Assembly: GCA_025526995.1 (NCBI GenBank)
Contig: JAHLKG010000004.1
Location: 868,001 to 932,000, forward strand
Source: Powellomyces hirtus
Lineage: Eukaryota > Chytridiomycota > Chytridiomycetes > Spizellomycetales > Powellomycetaceae
Direction: 5' to 3'
DNA: 64,000 bases
Positions 14,055-25,507 of the stretch are shown piece by piece. A program made the translations under genes and the position numbers. The notes beneath the pieces are model-generated. The model saw only the letters and a list, made by a program, of their open reading frames with translations. It was not told the DNA's origin and searched no databases. Each line of letters opens with the position of its first letter. Position 1 is the stretch's first letter.

Positions 14055-14944
14055 ATCTGTTCGGCGGATAGGATACTGGTTGGAGGTTAAGCATCCACGC
14101 AACGACTATTATCAACAGCAAGTGCAATTGTGAAAGCCTCCCGCCACGGCGACAAAAGCAGAGGGGGAAAGAGGAAGAACGCTGGACAGCTGGCGGTTGT
14201 ATTACGTGATCCCACCTGCGTTGTCAGCAGAATGATCGATCGAAGCGAAAGAAGCGAACGCGACGCGTCCCGTTGGACTGAAGCAATTGCGGCCTCCACG
14301 GAAGGCACTTTCCTGCACTCACCTCTCCGCGACAGATTCTCCAGCTTCTTTGAAAAGTATCCGCTCCGATGCAACGGCATGATAGAGCTTTTTGGTGGAG
14401 CCGGTATCAGCTCTATTGACTTTCTGCGCGCTGATATGGGCGCAGTACGTGCTCGTGACGTGGTTGGAGCATACGGTGGGTTTAAGGATTTACGACGGAG
14501 TTGGCGTTGGAATTCATTCAACAAACGGGTATAATAGTCAAGCAAGGGTCGCCGCAGGGACTGTGACCTTTATTTCTGGCCCACTTCTGCCATCCCGTCG
14601 ACCCTCTCCTGCCCAGGTGATGCCAAGGCTTTGAGACTTTACTCCAATCACCTCAAGGTGGACATTCAATGCCTCGAAACAACCTGCATTTCTTCGCAGT
14701 CATTGAGATCTCCACCCAAGCAATCAATCAACCAACTGAACTACTCGACAAACAAATGGTTTTTGTGAATGGAGGATGACTGAAGTGTTTCTTGAAGTGT
14801 TGTGTGTCATCCCGAATCTAGGCCTTCAGCGATGACGAACCGCGTGGGCGTTTCACCTCTCAATCGCACCTGTTTGGACAGTTTCACTTGCAAAGGCCAT
14901 TAGGAGGATACTGAAAGTTCGACGTTCGCTGCTCAACGAAACGG
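14055..14944. other. Divergent intergenic region between CLC and the ANK-DysF-FYVE-RING gene
   Basis: 890 bp without a supported gene. Overlapping ORFs of about 130-150 codons occur on both strands around 14090-14545, but neither has recognisable domains. It should contain the promoters of both flanking genes. Confidence 0.5.
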
Positions 14945-17824
14945 ATGGCATCGTCCTCCAGCTCATCGACAAGCCACAGGCTGATGCCACAGGCTCAACC
15001 TTCCGGACCACCACCCCTGCCCCAGTCAGTACCTCCTTGTCTGCCGCATCGGCTCCACCCCGTATACAATTCCTATCATTTCCCACAATGTAGTGGCACT
15101 TTACCGTTGCTTTCCTCTGGACTTGGGGGGATGGCGGGAGCCAGTGGGACCGCAGGTTCGACTGATTCTTCAAAGCCTGAATCCCGGCTTGAACATGAGT
15201 TTGTGCGAGCTGTGACAGCCAACGACGTGGAAAGAGTTCAAGAGCTTCTGGACTCTGACCCACAGTTTGCAGCCAACATAAATGTACTGTCGCCCACCGC
15301 TGGACTTGCGCCCATTCATTATGCTGCTGCCAGAGGGTTTCTTCCCGTCGTCCAGCTACTACTGGCTCAGAGTGCGGATGTCGATCTCGTCGATAAGGAA
15401 GGGGAGACTCCGCTGCTAAAAGCCGCGTACGGGGGACACGTAGACGTGTTGCGACATCTTCTTACCAAAAATCCCAACGTTGAACATCAGGATCGAGACG
15501 GCTGGTCTGCATTACACAACTGTTGTTCGGGAGGCCATTTGTTTGGAGCGAAATACCTGATTGAAGCAGGCTGTAATGTCAGTATACAATCCAACAACGG
15601 ACACACGCCGCTTATGATTGCCAGTGGAAAAGGATTTGTGGACCTGGTGGAACTGCTGCTGAACAATCGGGCCGACCCTACGACGGTCAATAAGTTCGGG
15701 GACACGGCTTATGATCTTGCTGCTCAAGCCGAGGAGCCTTACATCTGCGAAATACTCCAAAACTCGGAACAAGATGTTATAGAGAGGCGGAATAGAGCAT
15801 CAGGTAATGGTCGCCATGCGGGAGCTCCTGCGAATGCCTGGCTCAAATCCTTGTTCGATTCCAGGGAATTCGCAAACGAGAGGACCTCTCATGGTGCAAC
15901 ACAACACGGTCATTGAGCTAATACACGAGAATCAGAGATGTGGATTCCTATCGAGACAATTTAGCGACACGAATCTCAACAAAAGTGATCTTCGGGGACC
16001 GTGGTCCACGGCTCTAGGCAGGCCCTGTTCGCTGGACGATGTGCAGCTACCGCTAGTAAGAGACGCTCAAACTGGACAGTTGGTCAGAGGATGGTTCTGG
16101 TTGAGCGACTGGCGTGTGGATACGAAGCATCCTCGAGTAGACGCCGTCGACGGGTGGCAGGTAAATACTGGTCATGCATGCATCAGGAGCAAGTGACTTA
16201 AAGCTCAAAATATCATTAGTATGCCAAAACATTCGATGATCCAGACATGCAATGGCTTGCGGCACCAATTGGTAGTGTTTTGAACACTTGGGTGAGGCGC
16301 AGACGATGGATTCGCGTCCGTAAGCGAAGAGCAGATGTCAGGTCCGAGGAGCAGGCAAAGGAGGAGGAGTCCTCTGAAGCTGAAGCAAATCAGGATTACC
16401 TCACAGTTGCTCGCAACCGGATAGAAAGAATGTCCGCGGGTGAAGACAATCAAAATCTGAACTCTGTGAAAGCTGAACTTGACGAATACGAGAATTCAAT
16501 AAAGGAGCTGCTCGCAGGAATCAAAGGTACGGGTGTAGTCCAAGGCACAAGTTCCAGAGATGGAAGCAGGCTAATGGATGGCTTCCCAGACGACACTGAT
16601 CTTATCCGCAAGCGAGCAGCATCTGCATTGGTCTCTGCGTATCTGGAACAGGCTGAGGAGCGAAACGCGCTCATCGATGCTCTGGAAGAGAGTGACGACG
16701 CGGAGGAGGGTGAAGATAAAGATCAATCTCAGTCGCAGGCACATAGTAAAGGCAAAGGGCCTGCGACGATAGGTCGCGGTACGTAACGTCGCGTCTTGAT
16801 TAGGGTTATGATATCGGGGTACCCCGGAAGTTATGCACTTGTCTGTGCGTTTGTATATCACAAAAAACAAATGAATTGAAAGTTGTTCTTGCACAAATTG
16901 AAGGGCAGGCGTCCACCGACAGCAACATAGTGACCGAATCACCGCAAGACTCGCCCTCCAATGATCAGATAGGCAACAGCAACACAAACTCTGACAATGG
17001 TGACTCGATCAATTTTGGGCGATCGCAATCAATGCCGATCAATCCTCTTGCCGGAACCGACCTCACCCCGCTCTCCATGTCTCCGCCTTCATCATGGCAG
17101 CGCGATGAGGAAGCCCCTCAATGTGAAAGCTGCGACCGGCGCTTCACGCTTTGGCTAAGACGCCACCATTGCAGGTACGTGTACTTTGTTGACGGATATA
17201 CACGTATAGGGACTGAAATGAAACGGAGGATTCAGGTGGTGCGGACGCGTGTTTTGCGCCTCATGTACATCATTGCGACTGCCATTGGTGCCCAACACTC
17301 CTCCGAATCGCGTCTGCCGTACCTGTTATACGTACCTATCAAGCCGCAACGAGATTCCCACCGCACCCTCGTCTCTGACGTCTGATGCCTCGGAACCACC
17401 ACCGTCTCCCTCCCGGTCAACGGCCTCGAGACCTGAGAGTGCCATGAACGAATGTCCTGTTTGCCAAAAGTTCCTGAACCCACAAATTATGATGGAAGAT
17501 GAGATTGAAGAGCACATTGCAACCTGCTTGGATGGCGTGGCGACATCGAGGGGTCAGGGCCAAATGATCAGTGGGAATCGCTATATAGTGCAGGTGCTTA
17601 AGGAAGATCTCCCCGCAAAGGAGTGTGCCATATGCTTTGAAGAGTTTTTGCAAGGTAGAGCCGCCTTCACCACGTAAATGATTTCCATGTTCTAATTAAA
17701 TCACTGCTCAGGTCATCGAATAGCGCGTCTCAATTGTCTTTGCCTGTATCACGAGCATTGCATCGAAGCCTGGTTCACAAATCCCAAGTTTGGTAAAAGG
17801 ACGTGTCCGATCCACTTCAGGTAG
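14945..17824 (+). CDS. Ankyrin-DysF-FYVE-RING (ZNRF-type) multidomain protein, putative endosomal E3 ligase
   Basis: Six exons: 14945-15803, 15865-16160, 16220-16778, 16883-17174, 17236-17654, 17712-17824; 845 residues. An N-terminal Ser/Pro stretch is followed by about five ankyrin repeats (residues about 75-270). A DysF region spans exons 2-3: IELIHENQR, then RGWFWLSDWRVD, DGWQYAKTFDD and VRRRRWIRVRKR. An acidic linker leads to a canonical FYVE finger at about 645-705 with WQRD, RRHHCRWCG and NRVCRTC, which predicts PI3P binding. The C-terminal RING (about 798-845) reads CAICFEEF, then LNCLCLYHEHCIEAWF and CPIH. The last ligand is His, as in the ZNRF1/2 family. Inferred role: PI3P-targeted ubiquitin ligase on endosomes or vacuoles. 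DysF occurs in peroxins such as Pex30, so membrane-contact functions are possible. All splice phases agree, so the fusion is not an artefact of reading across a stop. Confidence 0.9.
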
Positions 17825-18197
17825 CTTGCACTTCAGTCATCACCACTGTATGTAGATTGCCATTTGTATTATCATAGTGCAGTGATTGGGTTTGTAAATA
17901 TACATGTAGATTCTGGGCCTTCTAAGCCGTCGCTTTGAAAGGCTTCAGAGGCAGTTTTAGGCCTGCTGTGTATTTTGCGGAAATGTTGATGGCTTCGATG
18001 TATTTGTTTGCTAACAGGAATGCAATTCGTAAGCCATTGGGATGTGTCACAGATTCGCCATGTGCTCCAAGTGCCTACCATCTGTCTTTGCTGGTCGAGC
18101 GCTCAGTATCGTGCTGACCAAAGCGCGCATGTTTTCTAAAAACCAAGAACCGTCCAGTCAGGAACATCGCACTCTCTGCAGACGGAGACAACAACAG
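17825..18197. other. Convergent intergenic region
   Basis: 373 bp between the stop codons of the FYVE-RING gene and uL1m. AT-rich near 17860-17910, presumably both 3' UTRs. Nothing else recognised. Confidence 0.5.
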
Positions 18198-19264
18198 CTA
18201 CGCACTAAAGAGGTCATCATCCTGCCACGAGGTCCGGCCGACCTCCATGTGAACGAAGCCATCAGCGTCAACTTCGAATTTGGTAACGGCACGGAGCGAG
18301 CTCATCATGGTGGGGATATCATCGGACACAGTTCCTGCAAGAACCGAGTTGATTTGTCAGTTTTTTTGGCAACATCCCAAAACTTTCTGAATAGCGGGGT
18401 AAACAATCGGTACCTTTCGCCGGACTTGGCATAAGGCCTTTGGGACCCAATACTCGGGCAATCTTAATTACTTGCGGGAACATCTCTTTGGTAGAGAGCA
18501 CCTTGTCAAAGGTGACCTTGCCAGCTAAAATCTGAATTGTTCCAGCGAGGTCAGCTCCACCGTTGGTCGATCAAAACAGTCAATCTAAAGCCACGCACAT
18601 CTTGGATCAACTCCTCTGCTCCAACAATGTGTGCTCCAAGGCGTGTCGCTTCTTCCGCTTGTGCACCCTATGCAACATATCCCTGTCTTAGCATACAATT
18701 ATTGGAACAACGTGTTCGAGTTGCAGAATATACCTTTGCAAACACCAGGATAATAGACTTGTCCTCAGAGGATACTTGGACAGGAAGCGATACCTCTCCT
18801 CTAACCGGTCTTTGTCCTTCCTCATGTTTAGGGACCTGTATATGCGCGGATACAACCTTATCCTCGCCCAGGCAGTATTTCTATGTCGTTTCATTAATTA
18901 GCCTAGGATCTCCAGCAAGGACCAACAGTATTGAATCGCGGTCCAAAACTGCGAGAACACCTACGCGGAAGACTGCGGCAGCATCCGAAAAGGTAATGTC
19001 CTCTTGATTTTGCTGGGCTTTCAGCTTCTTCTTCTCTTTCAGGTATCGTTTTCGGTCATAGTTGCGTATCGAGGAGAGACGGAGCGGGGCGCATGGTGCC
19101 AGGATGTATGATAGGGAAGACAGGACCAGAGCGGGACTTGTCTGAGCCCGAGCTGGTGGGCGAAGCGAGGCTGTGCAGGAGGCGACAAGTCGCGAGCAGG
19201 GCCGTGTTATGCCTGCCATGGTTGTAATCGTCGTAGGAAAAAGCGAGAATGGCAAATTGGCCAT
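18198..19264 (-). CDS. MRPL1: Mitochondrial ribosomal protein uL1m
   Basis: Five exons: 19264-18965, 18880-18734, 18667-18599, 18531-18414, 18334-18198; 256 residues. The N-terminus is rich in Ser, Arg and Ala with few acids, as expected of a mitochondrial presequence, ending near RNYDRKRYLKEKKKLKAQQ. The body is L1-like: VRGEVSLPVQV, GAQAEEATRLGAHIVGAEEL, LAGKVTFDKVLSTKEMFPQV and the hallmark VLGPKGLMPSPAKGTV. The L1 stalk protein binds the large-subunit rRNA at the E site. A second in-frame ATG at 19219 could also serve as start. It is divergent from SPC2, with 160 bp between start codons. Confidence 0.93.
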
Positions 19265-19424
19265 GTCAGGACATGGCGACCTCCCGTTAGTTTTGCGAAG
19301 GGGCGAAAAGGTTGTTGCCTCCCATATCTAGAATCCAAAGCGCAGCAGGCCACGTCGCATCGTTTCGTAAAGAAGCAACGCAAACATATTCCACTCATTC
19401 ATTATCATACACAACTGTGACAAG

Positions 19425-20293
19425 ATGGCAAACAAGAAGCGGGACACCCCAGTGCCTTCCGTGGTTGACACCTCCACGTCCGTCTTCTGCGCAGAGCAAG
19501 GTCAGGGATGCTTGACGCTTGGGGGTTTTTTGTAGCAACCCACTAAAGATGGTCATCTTTGCAGCTACACACCCCGTGATAATAAATAACAGCAATGACT
19601 CAGAGATGAAGCATACCCTGGATGACGCTCTGAAAAGGGTAACCGTGCGCTTCAAGTTCAGCTCTTTCCGTTTGTGGATAAGCTGACTTTGACGCTCGTC
19701 GCCTCTAGGTGCTTGTGCAGGATTTCAAGTTTACTGAGATACATACACATATCGACAGACGTCTCCTGTTGGGCTTCGCTTCGGTCGCCTTTGCGGCTTA
19801 CGCTTCTGTTTATTCGTACATTGTACCTTTTCCAGAGTGCAAACCCGTGCTGCTTGTCTGTGTTGCCGCGTACTTTATTCTGAACGGCGCCCTAATGCTA
19901 TACATTCAGCACGTGGAGCAAAACGTGATATTCCAGGGCGTACGGCGGGATCCTCTTGGGCTGGTAGGTATCCGGCAACGTCATGCAGTCGTCTGATCCC
20001 CCTCTCAACCGCCCTGAATCTTATTTCAGGAACCTGACCAGAAAATAGTTGTCCGCACAAGTCACGAACCGCTCACGCCAGAATACACTGTCATCTTCAA
20101 CTCCGGTAGCGATCAAGCGGTTGCCAGCGCTGGTGCGGCAGTCAAGCAAACAAAGGCAAAAAAGAGCTCGGGGACTGTGACTTTGGTGAAAAGCTTTGGG
20201 GAGTACTTCGACGTGGAAGGTCGTCTTGCACCGGAAGTTTTTGTCAAGCATATTGCAGGCGCGGTGAACGCATGTGGAATGAAGATTGAATGA
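19425..20293 (+). CDS. SPC2: Signal peptidase complex subunit 2 (SPC2/SPC25)
   Basis: Four exons: 19425-19500, 19565-19638, 19709-19963, 20030-20293; 222 residues. Family features are HTLDDALKRVLVQDFKFTE near residue 40, two adjacent hydrophobic segments (LLLGFASVAFAAYASVYSYIV and LLVCVAAYFILNGALMLYI) separated by PFPECKP, then a cytosolic domain with LTPEYTVIF. SPC2 links the catalytic signal peptidase subunits to the Sec61 translocon in the ER membrane. The first exon (residues 1-25) is poorly conserved and so less certain. Its 3' end converges on Dbp9, with about 100 bp between stops. Confidence 0.9.
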
Positions 20294-20397
20294 AAAACCT
20301 TGTATGGCAGCTGTTTGTGACGTTCCATTTTCTGCCATCATAATACCCAACGTCCACATCCTACTATGCACATCTAGCTGATCAAAATGCTACCTGA

Positions 20398-22492
20398 CTA
20401 GACCGAAGGACCCGAGTAGCTGAAACTCTTTAATGGATCCTGTTTCCGTGCAGCTCCGACCGTGCTCTTTCCCCCTCTCCCGCCCTTGGCCCCACGCCCA
20501 GATCCACGCCGTCTGTTATTTGGCATCCTAAATGGTACATTGCCTACCCTTGCCGTGGTATTGGCCCCGCCCCTCTTCGGTTGTAGATAATCTGGAACAT
20601 GCTTCATGTGATGCTGAACGCGGGCGGGGTGGAGCTGTTTGTCATGTCGAAGTGCGTGAAGATCCGCCGGTTTGTCTTCAAAATGCGCCTGATGGTTTGG
20701 GTACCATAGTTAGTGAGCTGTGACTAGCAGAATACGTCGTCGATAGCACCTCACCTTCAGCTTTTCGGAATTTAGAATCTCAATTTTCAGCTCCTTCATT
20801 CGTGCTTCTTTAACGGCTGTTCGCGTGACTGCTCTCAGAGCATCTTCAGATCGGTATCGGAAACCCTCCACTTGTTTCATGTCAAACGTATATGGGGATA
20901 TTGTGCGGCCCATGGCTGCTTGCTTCTTCTCAATGCGCGCAAAGATTTTTTCATCTGAGATTGGTCGTACGACAGTCGGTTGTGACTTTTTCTTTCCCTT
21001 TTTCCGCGTCACTATTTCCGGGGCATCTGATGGCACAACAAATGAAAGAGCCCAACCCTTGTTTCCGACACCACGAGCGGTTCGGCCCACGCGGTGCATA
21101 TATGATCGGGATGTTGGTGGCAGGTCGAAATTGATGACGGATTGTACGTTGTGGAAATCTATTCCACGAGCCACGCCATACTCGGAGTCGGTAGGCTGTT
21201 GCTTTCGTCGCTTTCGATTTGTAGATTTCGCGTCAGTCGGTGCGGATCGCTTCTTACTTGAAATGTCTGCGGTTCCGTCGGCTACGCCCTTCGCATCTTC
21301 AGTCGCGGCGTCACCTGCGTCCTCGCCCTCCCCCTCACCTTCACCTTCATCGTCGCTATCTTTCTCCCCTCCAAATACGCCCGCTTCATCAGTCGCAATA
21401 ACGTAGTCGTAAACTCCTCTGTTGAACTCTTGCACAATGTGATATCGACTTTTCAATGGAAGTCCAGAGTTCAGAGTGCAGCATTTTATGCCAAACTGCT
21501 CCAAGAAGAGTTTCAGTTTGTAGCACTTGTCAATGTCGTTGACAAAGATAATACATTTGCCCGTGCCGAAGGGGTGAATCTTCAGCTTCAGCATAAAGTA
21601 GGTGAGCAGGAACTTGTCGGAGTCGGGGCAGTTGATCGAAAACTGTGTCAGCTCAGATTCGGCGGAGGCTGGTGCTTCAGACAGTTTTAGGATAGCAGGG
21701 TTTCGAAGAACGAGTTGCTTCAGAGCATCAACATCCTGAAACAACAAAAGCACGTTAAAGGGGATCTTTGCATCGCATGCTCCACATTGAGTACTTACGT
21801 CCGACATAGTGGCACTCATCAGCGAGCTCTGATATATCTTTGGCAGATGACTCAAGACCTTTCGAACATCTTCATCATACCCGTATGAGAGTATCAGATC
21901 CGCTTCATCGATAACCAAGGACTCCAGGCTCTCCTTCAAAACCACATTCCCCGCTTCCAATTGGGCCAGAATTTTACTAGGGGTGGCTATTATGATGTCG
22001 GGCTTCTCGGCCAAGATTGCTCTGGAGACGGAGTGTAAGCGATTGCACTTGGCAAGGAAAGACTTCGGAACAGACGTACCTCTGGTTAGCCGTGGATTGA
22101 TCACTAGATCCAAGGTTGATGGCAACAACCTCCTTTGCGTACAAGGTCAGATCTTTGACATGCTTTAGCACCTGCTCCGCAAGTTCTTTTGTCGGAACCA
22201 GTATCAATGCCCGCACGGCCGGTGCCGACCGTCCTGCTTCTTTCGCTAATAAAATCTTCTGAACAACAGGCATGCAATAAGCACCCGTCTTCCCTGATCC
22301 AGTCCGCGCTCGAGCAAGAATGTCCTTTCCCTGGAGAGCTAGAGGTATGGCACTTGACTGCACAAGCGTGGGATGGTTGAAGCCCAATTTAGCAATGGCA
22401 CGGAGAAGGCGAGCATTGAGGTCAAGGGATGCGAAGCCCGCAGAGTCCGTGTCAAGCAAGTCAGTCGGGACTTGCGACTGTTGAGCAGCCAT
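20398..22492 (-). CDS. DBP9: DEAD-box RNA helicase Dbp9 (DDX56 family)
   Basis: Four exons: 22492-22080, 22021-21799, 21735-20755, 20688-20398; 635 residues. Helicase motifs in order: Q motif region GFNHPTLVQSSAIP, motif I ARTGSGKT, Ib TPSK, motif II DEAD, motif III SAT, then IIFVNDIDKCYKLKLFL, YVIATDEAG and motif VI HRVGRTARG. An acidic insert (repeated EGEGE between 21300 and 21370) and a KRSAP/KRRK-rich stretch sit between motifs V and VI, as in fungal Dbp9. The C-terminal family block KAHFEDKPADL leads to a Gly/Arg-rich basic tail. Dbp9 acts in 27S pre-rRNA processing during 60S assembly in the nucleolus. The exon-3/4 join restores the conserved KLKAHFED sequence. Confidence 0.95.
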
Positions 22493-22726
22493 GTCGTTTG
22501 ATTGATATTATGAAGTGCACTCGACGAAGTCCGTTGCGCACTTTGACCCAGCAAAGGCATATAGCGTCCAAAACAAAAACAAAAACAAAAAGGAAATGTC
22601 AAAAAGCGCGACGACTCGAAATGTGCTGCGCAGTTGCCACGTCAACAAGCACTCACAGTTCAGACTCCAGCCTGCATTGACAGTTTCTCCGCCAAATAGA
22701 TAGGATTTTCAAGCAACATCACGAAA

Positions 22727-22897
22727 ATGACGCAGGCGGGCACTCGAGCAGCCAACATTGCACACAAGACTGTTGGCGGTTTTCTTATAGGCGCCACGGC
22801 TCTTCTCGCCTTGAACGCTACAAGCATGGTCATCAACATTGTATACCGAGCTAACAAGGCTGCAAAACAGCGAGCACTGGACCAAACCGAGGTATAA
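22727..22897 (+). CDS. Small single-span membrane protein, possibly Cox14-like
   Basis: A 56-codon intronless ORF begins with ATG at 22727 and ends at the TAA at 22895-22897. The peptide has a short polar N-terminus (MTQAGTRAANIAHKTV), one hydrophobic span at about residues 17-40 and a basic, Gln-rich tail (RANKAAKQRALDQTEV). Size, topology, the HK/HR residue just before the membrane span and the Lys/Gln-rich tail resemble Cox14-type cytochrome c oxidase assembly factors. Sequence identity is low and I cannot verify it. Its start lies 234 bp from the divergent Dbp9 start, a typical spacing here for divergent genes. It could also be an unrelated small mitochondrial or ER membrane protein. Confidence 0.45.
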   Translation: MTQAGTRAANIAHKTVGGFLIGATALLALNATSMVINIVYRANKAAKQRALDQTEV

Positions 22898-23483
22898 TAC
22901 TGGCCGGCAATGTTCAGTACTTCATTGGACGTTGTTAACGTATCCTTTCGCTCGTGGAAATCTCTTCCACCCAGGCGCCAGCGGAAAAGCCACTTCCTAA
23001 GCTGATTTAACTTGAAAACGCGCCAGGGCCCGTGGCCTCCCTTCCATATGACGGGGAAATTGGACCGTCCCCGTTCGCACTCCCCTGTCATATCTTGAGA
23101 CTATATTTGGGTCTCTTTTACTCGTTCAGTTCCGAGGCTCTTATGAGATAGGTTACGGAGCACCATGGGGAGGGCGATGGCATCAATAACACAACAACAA
23201 CCGTTTAATCGAATGAGAAAAAGCAACGTCTAGTATTTAGTCAGATGCTCTGGAGATCGGGTTAGAAAATCCTGTATTTTTTATCTCCGTGAAAAAAACT
23301 AGTAGAAGCATGTATGTGGTAATTTGTCATCCGGATTCGTGCCCTCTGTCAAGTTTATAGCGGCAGAGTCGGAGACGCAGATGTACGATTCTTCAGATTT
23401 CATTGAGTCATCTCCACGAAGATACGCAGTCTCTTCAATTACTATACAGAAAGGTCACGAACCCAAATTCTCTGGCAGGAGTT
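22898..23483. other. Convergent intergenic region
   Basis: 586 bp between the small membrane protein stop and the UBC4 stop. An antisense ORF across 22660-23091 overlaps the better supported small gene and shows no domain. Nothing else recognised. Confidence 0.45.
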
Positions 23484-24514
<1,031 letters not shown>

Positions 24515-25031
24515 GTTACTCGATGCTAGTGTTGTGAAGACGGTGGTGTTGCTGAGTGGAGCTGTGCGATTGCTGTGTTGAGGGCGGGCGATGAGCGGAG
24601 GAGTATCGGTGCAAGCGAAGAAGCGGGTCCCCCTTTTTGGACTGCGAGATTATTCCTCCGTCCGTCTCTCTGCCTCTCTTTTGGGTCCAGCCAAAACCAA
24701 ACCAAACCTTTGAATGTTGCGGTCACCCGTTTGGCTGTTGGCTGGAAGACGGTGGCAAAGTCACGTCACGTGAGGCATCCGAACTGCGCTGACTCAGCTG
24801 GCGGACTTCGGCGGTGATTGACGTGACATCAAATCGGAGCTCACCCATGTCAAAAAGATGAATCAGCATGGGATTTGTAAAGCCCAATTATCAATTGGGA
24901 CAAAAATCATGCCATTGTATTTCATGTCCGTATCTACCAGAAGGTATTCTTTGTGTCCAATGCAGCCATGATGCGGATATCATCTTGGAACACACTTTTT
25001 TCAAATCCAGAAAGCCGGAGGCGCCCGCCAA
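24515..25031. other. Intergenic region with UBC4 promoter elements
   Basis: 517 bp with no supported gene. Contains GTCACGTG at 24765-24772 and a TGACTCA (AP-1/Gcn4-like) site near 24790. These fit promoter DNA for UBC4 on the minus strand; binding by Cbf1- or bZIP-type factors is inference. Confidence 0.5.
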
Positions 25032-25319
25032 TCACGTCATAAAATTCCATTGTCTACCGCGTTGACTTGATCCTTGACCAGGACGCGCATCCCCAGCCGA
25101 CACAGTTGTCTCATCATGATTTTCGCTTTCCAAGAAGTGCGATAGGTTAGTCTGGTGAATCGTGGCAACATCTGCACTCACAAGAAACTTGATGCCGCTC
25201 ACATAAGCATCTAGGAACCGCTTGGTGACCACATCAGTCGGGTGATTGGGACCGGCAAGTCCGGTGGTTATATGGACATTCAATGACTCCAAGGTCATCT
25301 TGGCGTCGGACAATCCCAT
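25032..25319 (-). CDS. Hypothetical protein, 95 residues
   Basis: A single-exon frame from ATG at 25319 to a stop at 25032. The product is mixed helical in character (MTLESLNVHITTG, TKRFLDAYVSGIKFLVSADVATIHQTNLSHFL) with a polar C-terminal tail. I do not recognise the family. The start codon lies 188 bp from the divergent DHX57 start, the usual head-to-head spacing in this window. It could be a small real gene, the last exon of a longer one, or a chance ORF. Confidence 0.35.
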   Translation of the reverse strand: MGLSDAKMTLESLNVHITTGLAGPNHPTDVVTKRFLDAYVSGIKFLVSADVATIHQTNLSHFLESENHDETTVSAGDARPGQGSSQRGRQWNFMT

Positions 25320-25507
25320 CGTTTGACGGGAAGAACACCAATGAAAGACCCACTAGGAACCCTTAGCACAGTTTTATTAGTGCCCGATGTGGCAAAGTCA
25401 CGAGTGCCAAGCCACATAAAATTTACGTCAGCTCGATCGCTGACACCACATTTTTTGATGATTTGAAAAAAAGAGGATGTCAAAAGACAACTAATAACTC
25501 GCACGAA

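Noticed and set aside
14087..14545. Overlapping ORFs of about 130-150 codons on both strands
   Set aside because: No domains, no splice continuation, and each frame mirrors the other; treated as chance in an intergenic region.
20825..21406. 193-codon plus-strand frame
   Set aside because: Antisense shadow of Dbp9, arising from the repetitive acidic and basic codons of the real gene.
22660..23091. 143-codon minus-strand frame
   Set aside because: Antisense to the small Cox14-like gene and without recognisable features.
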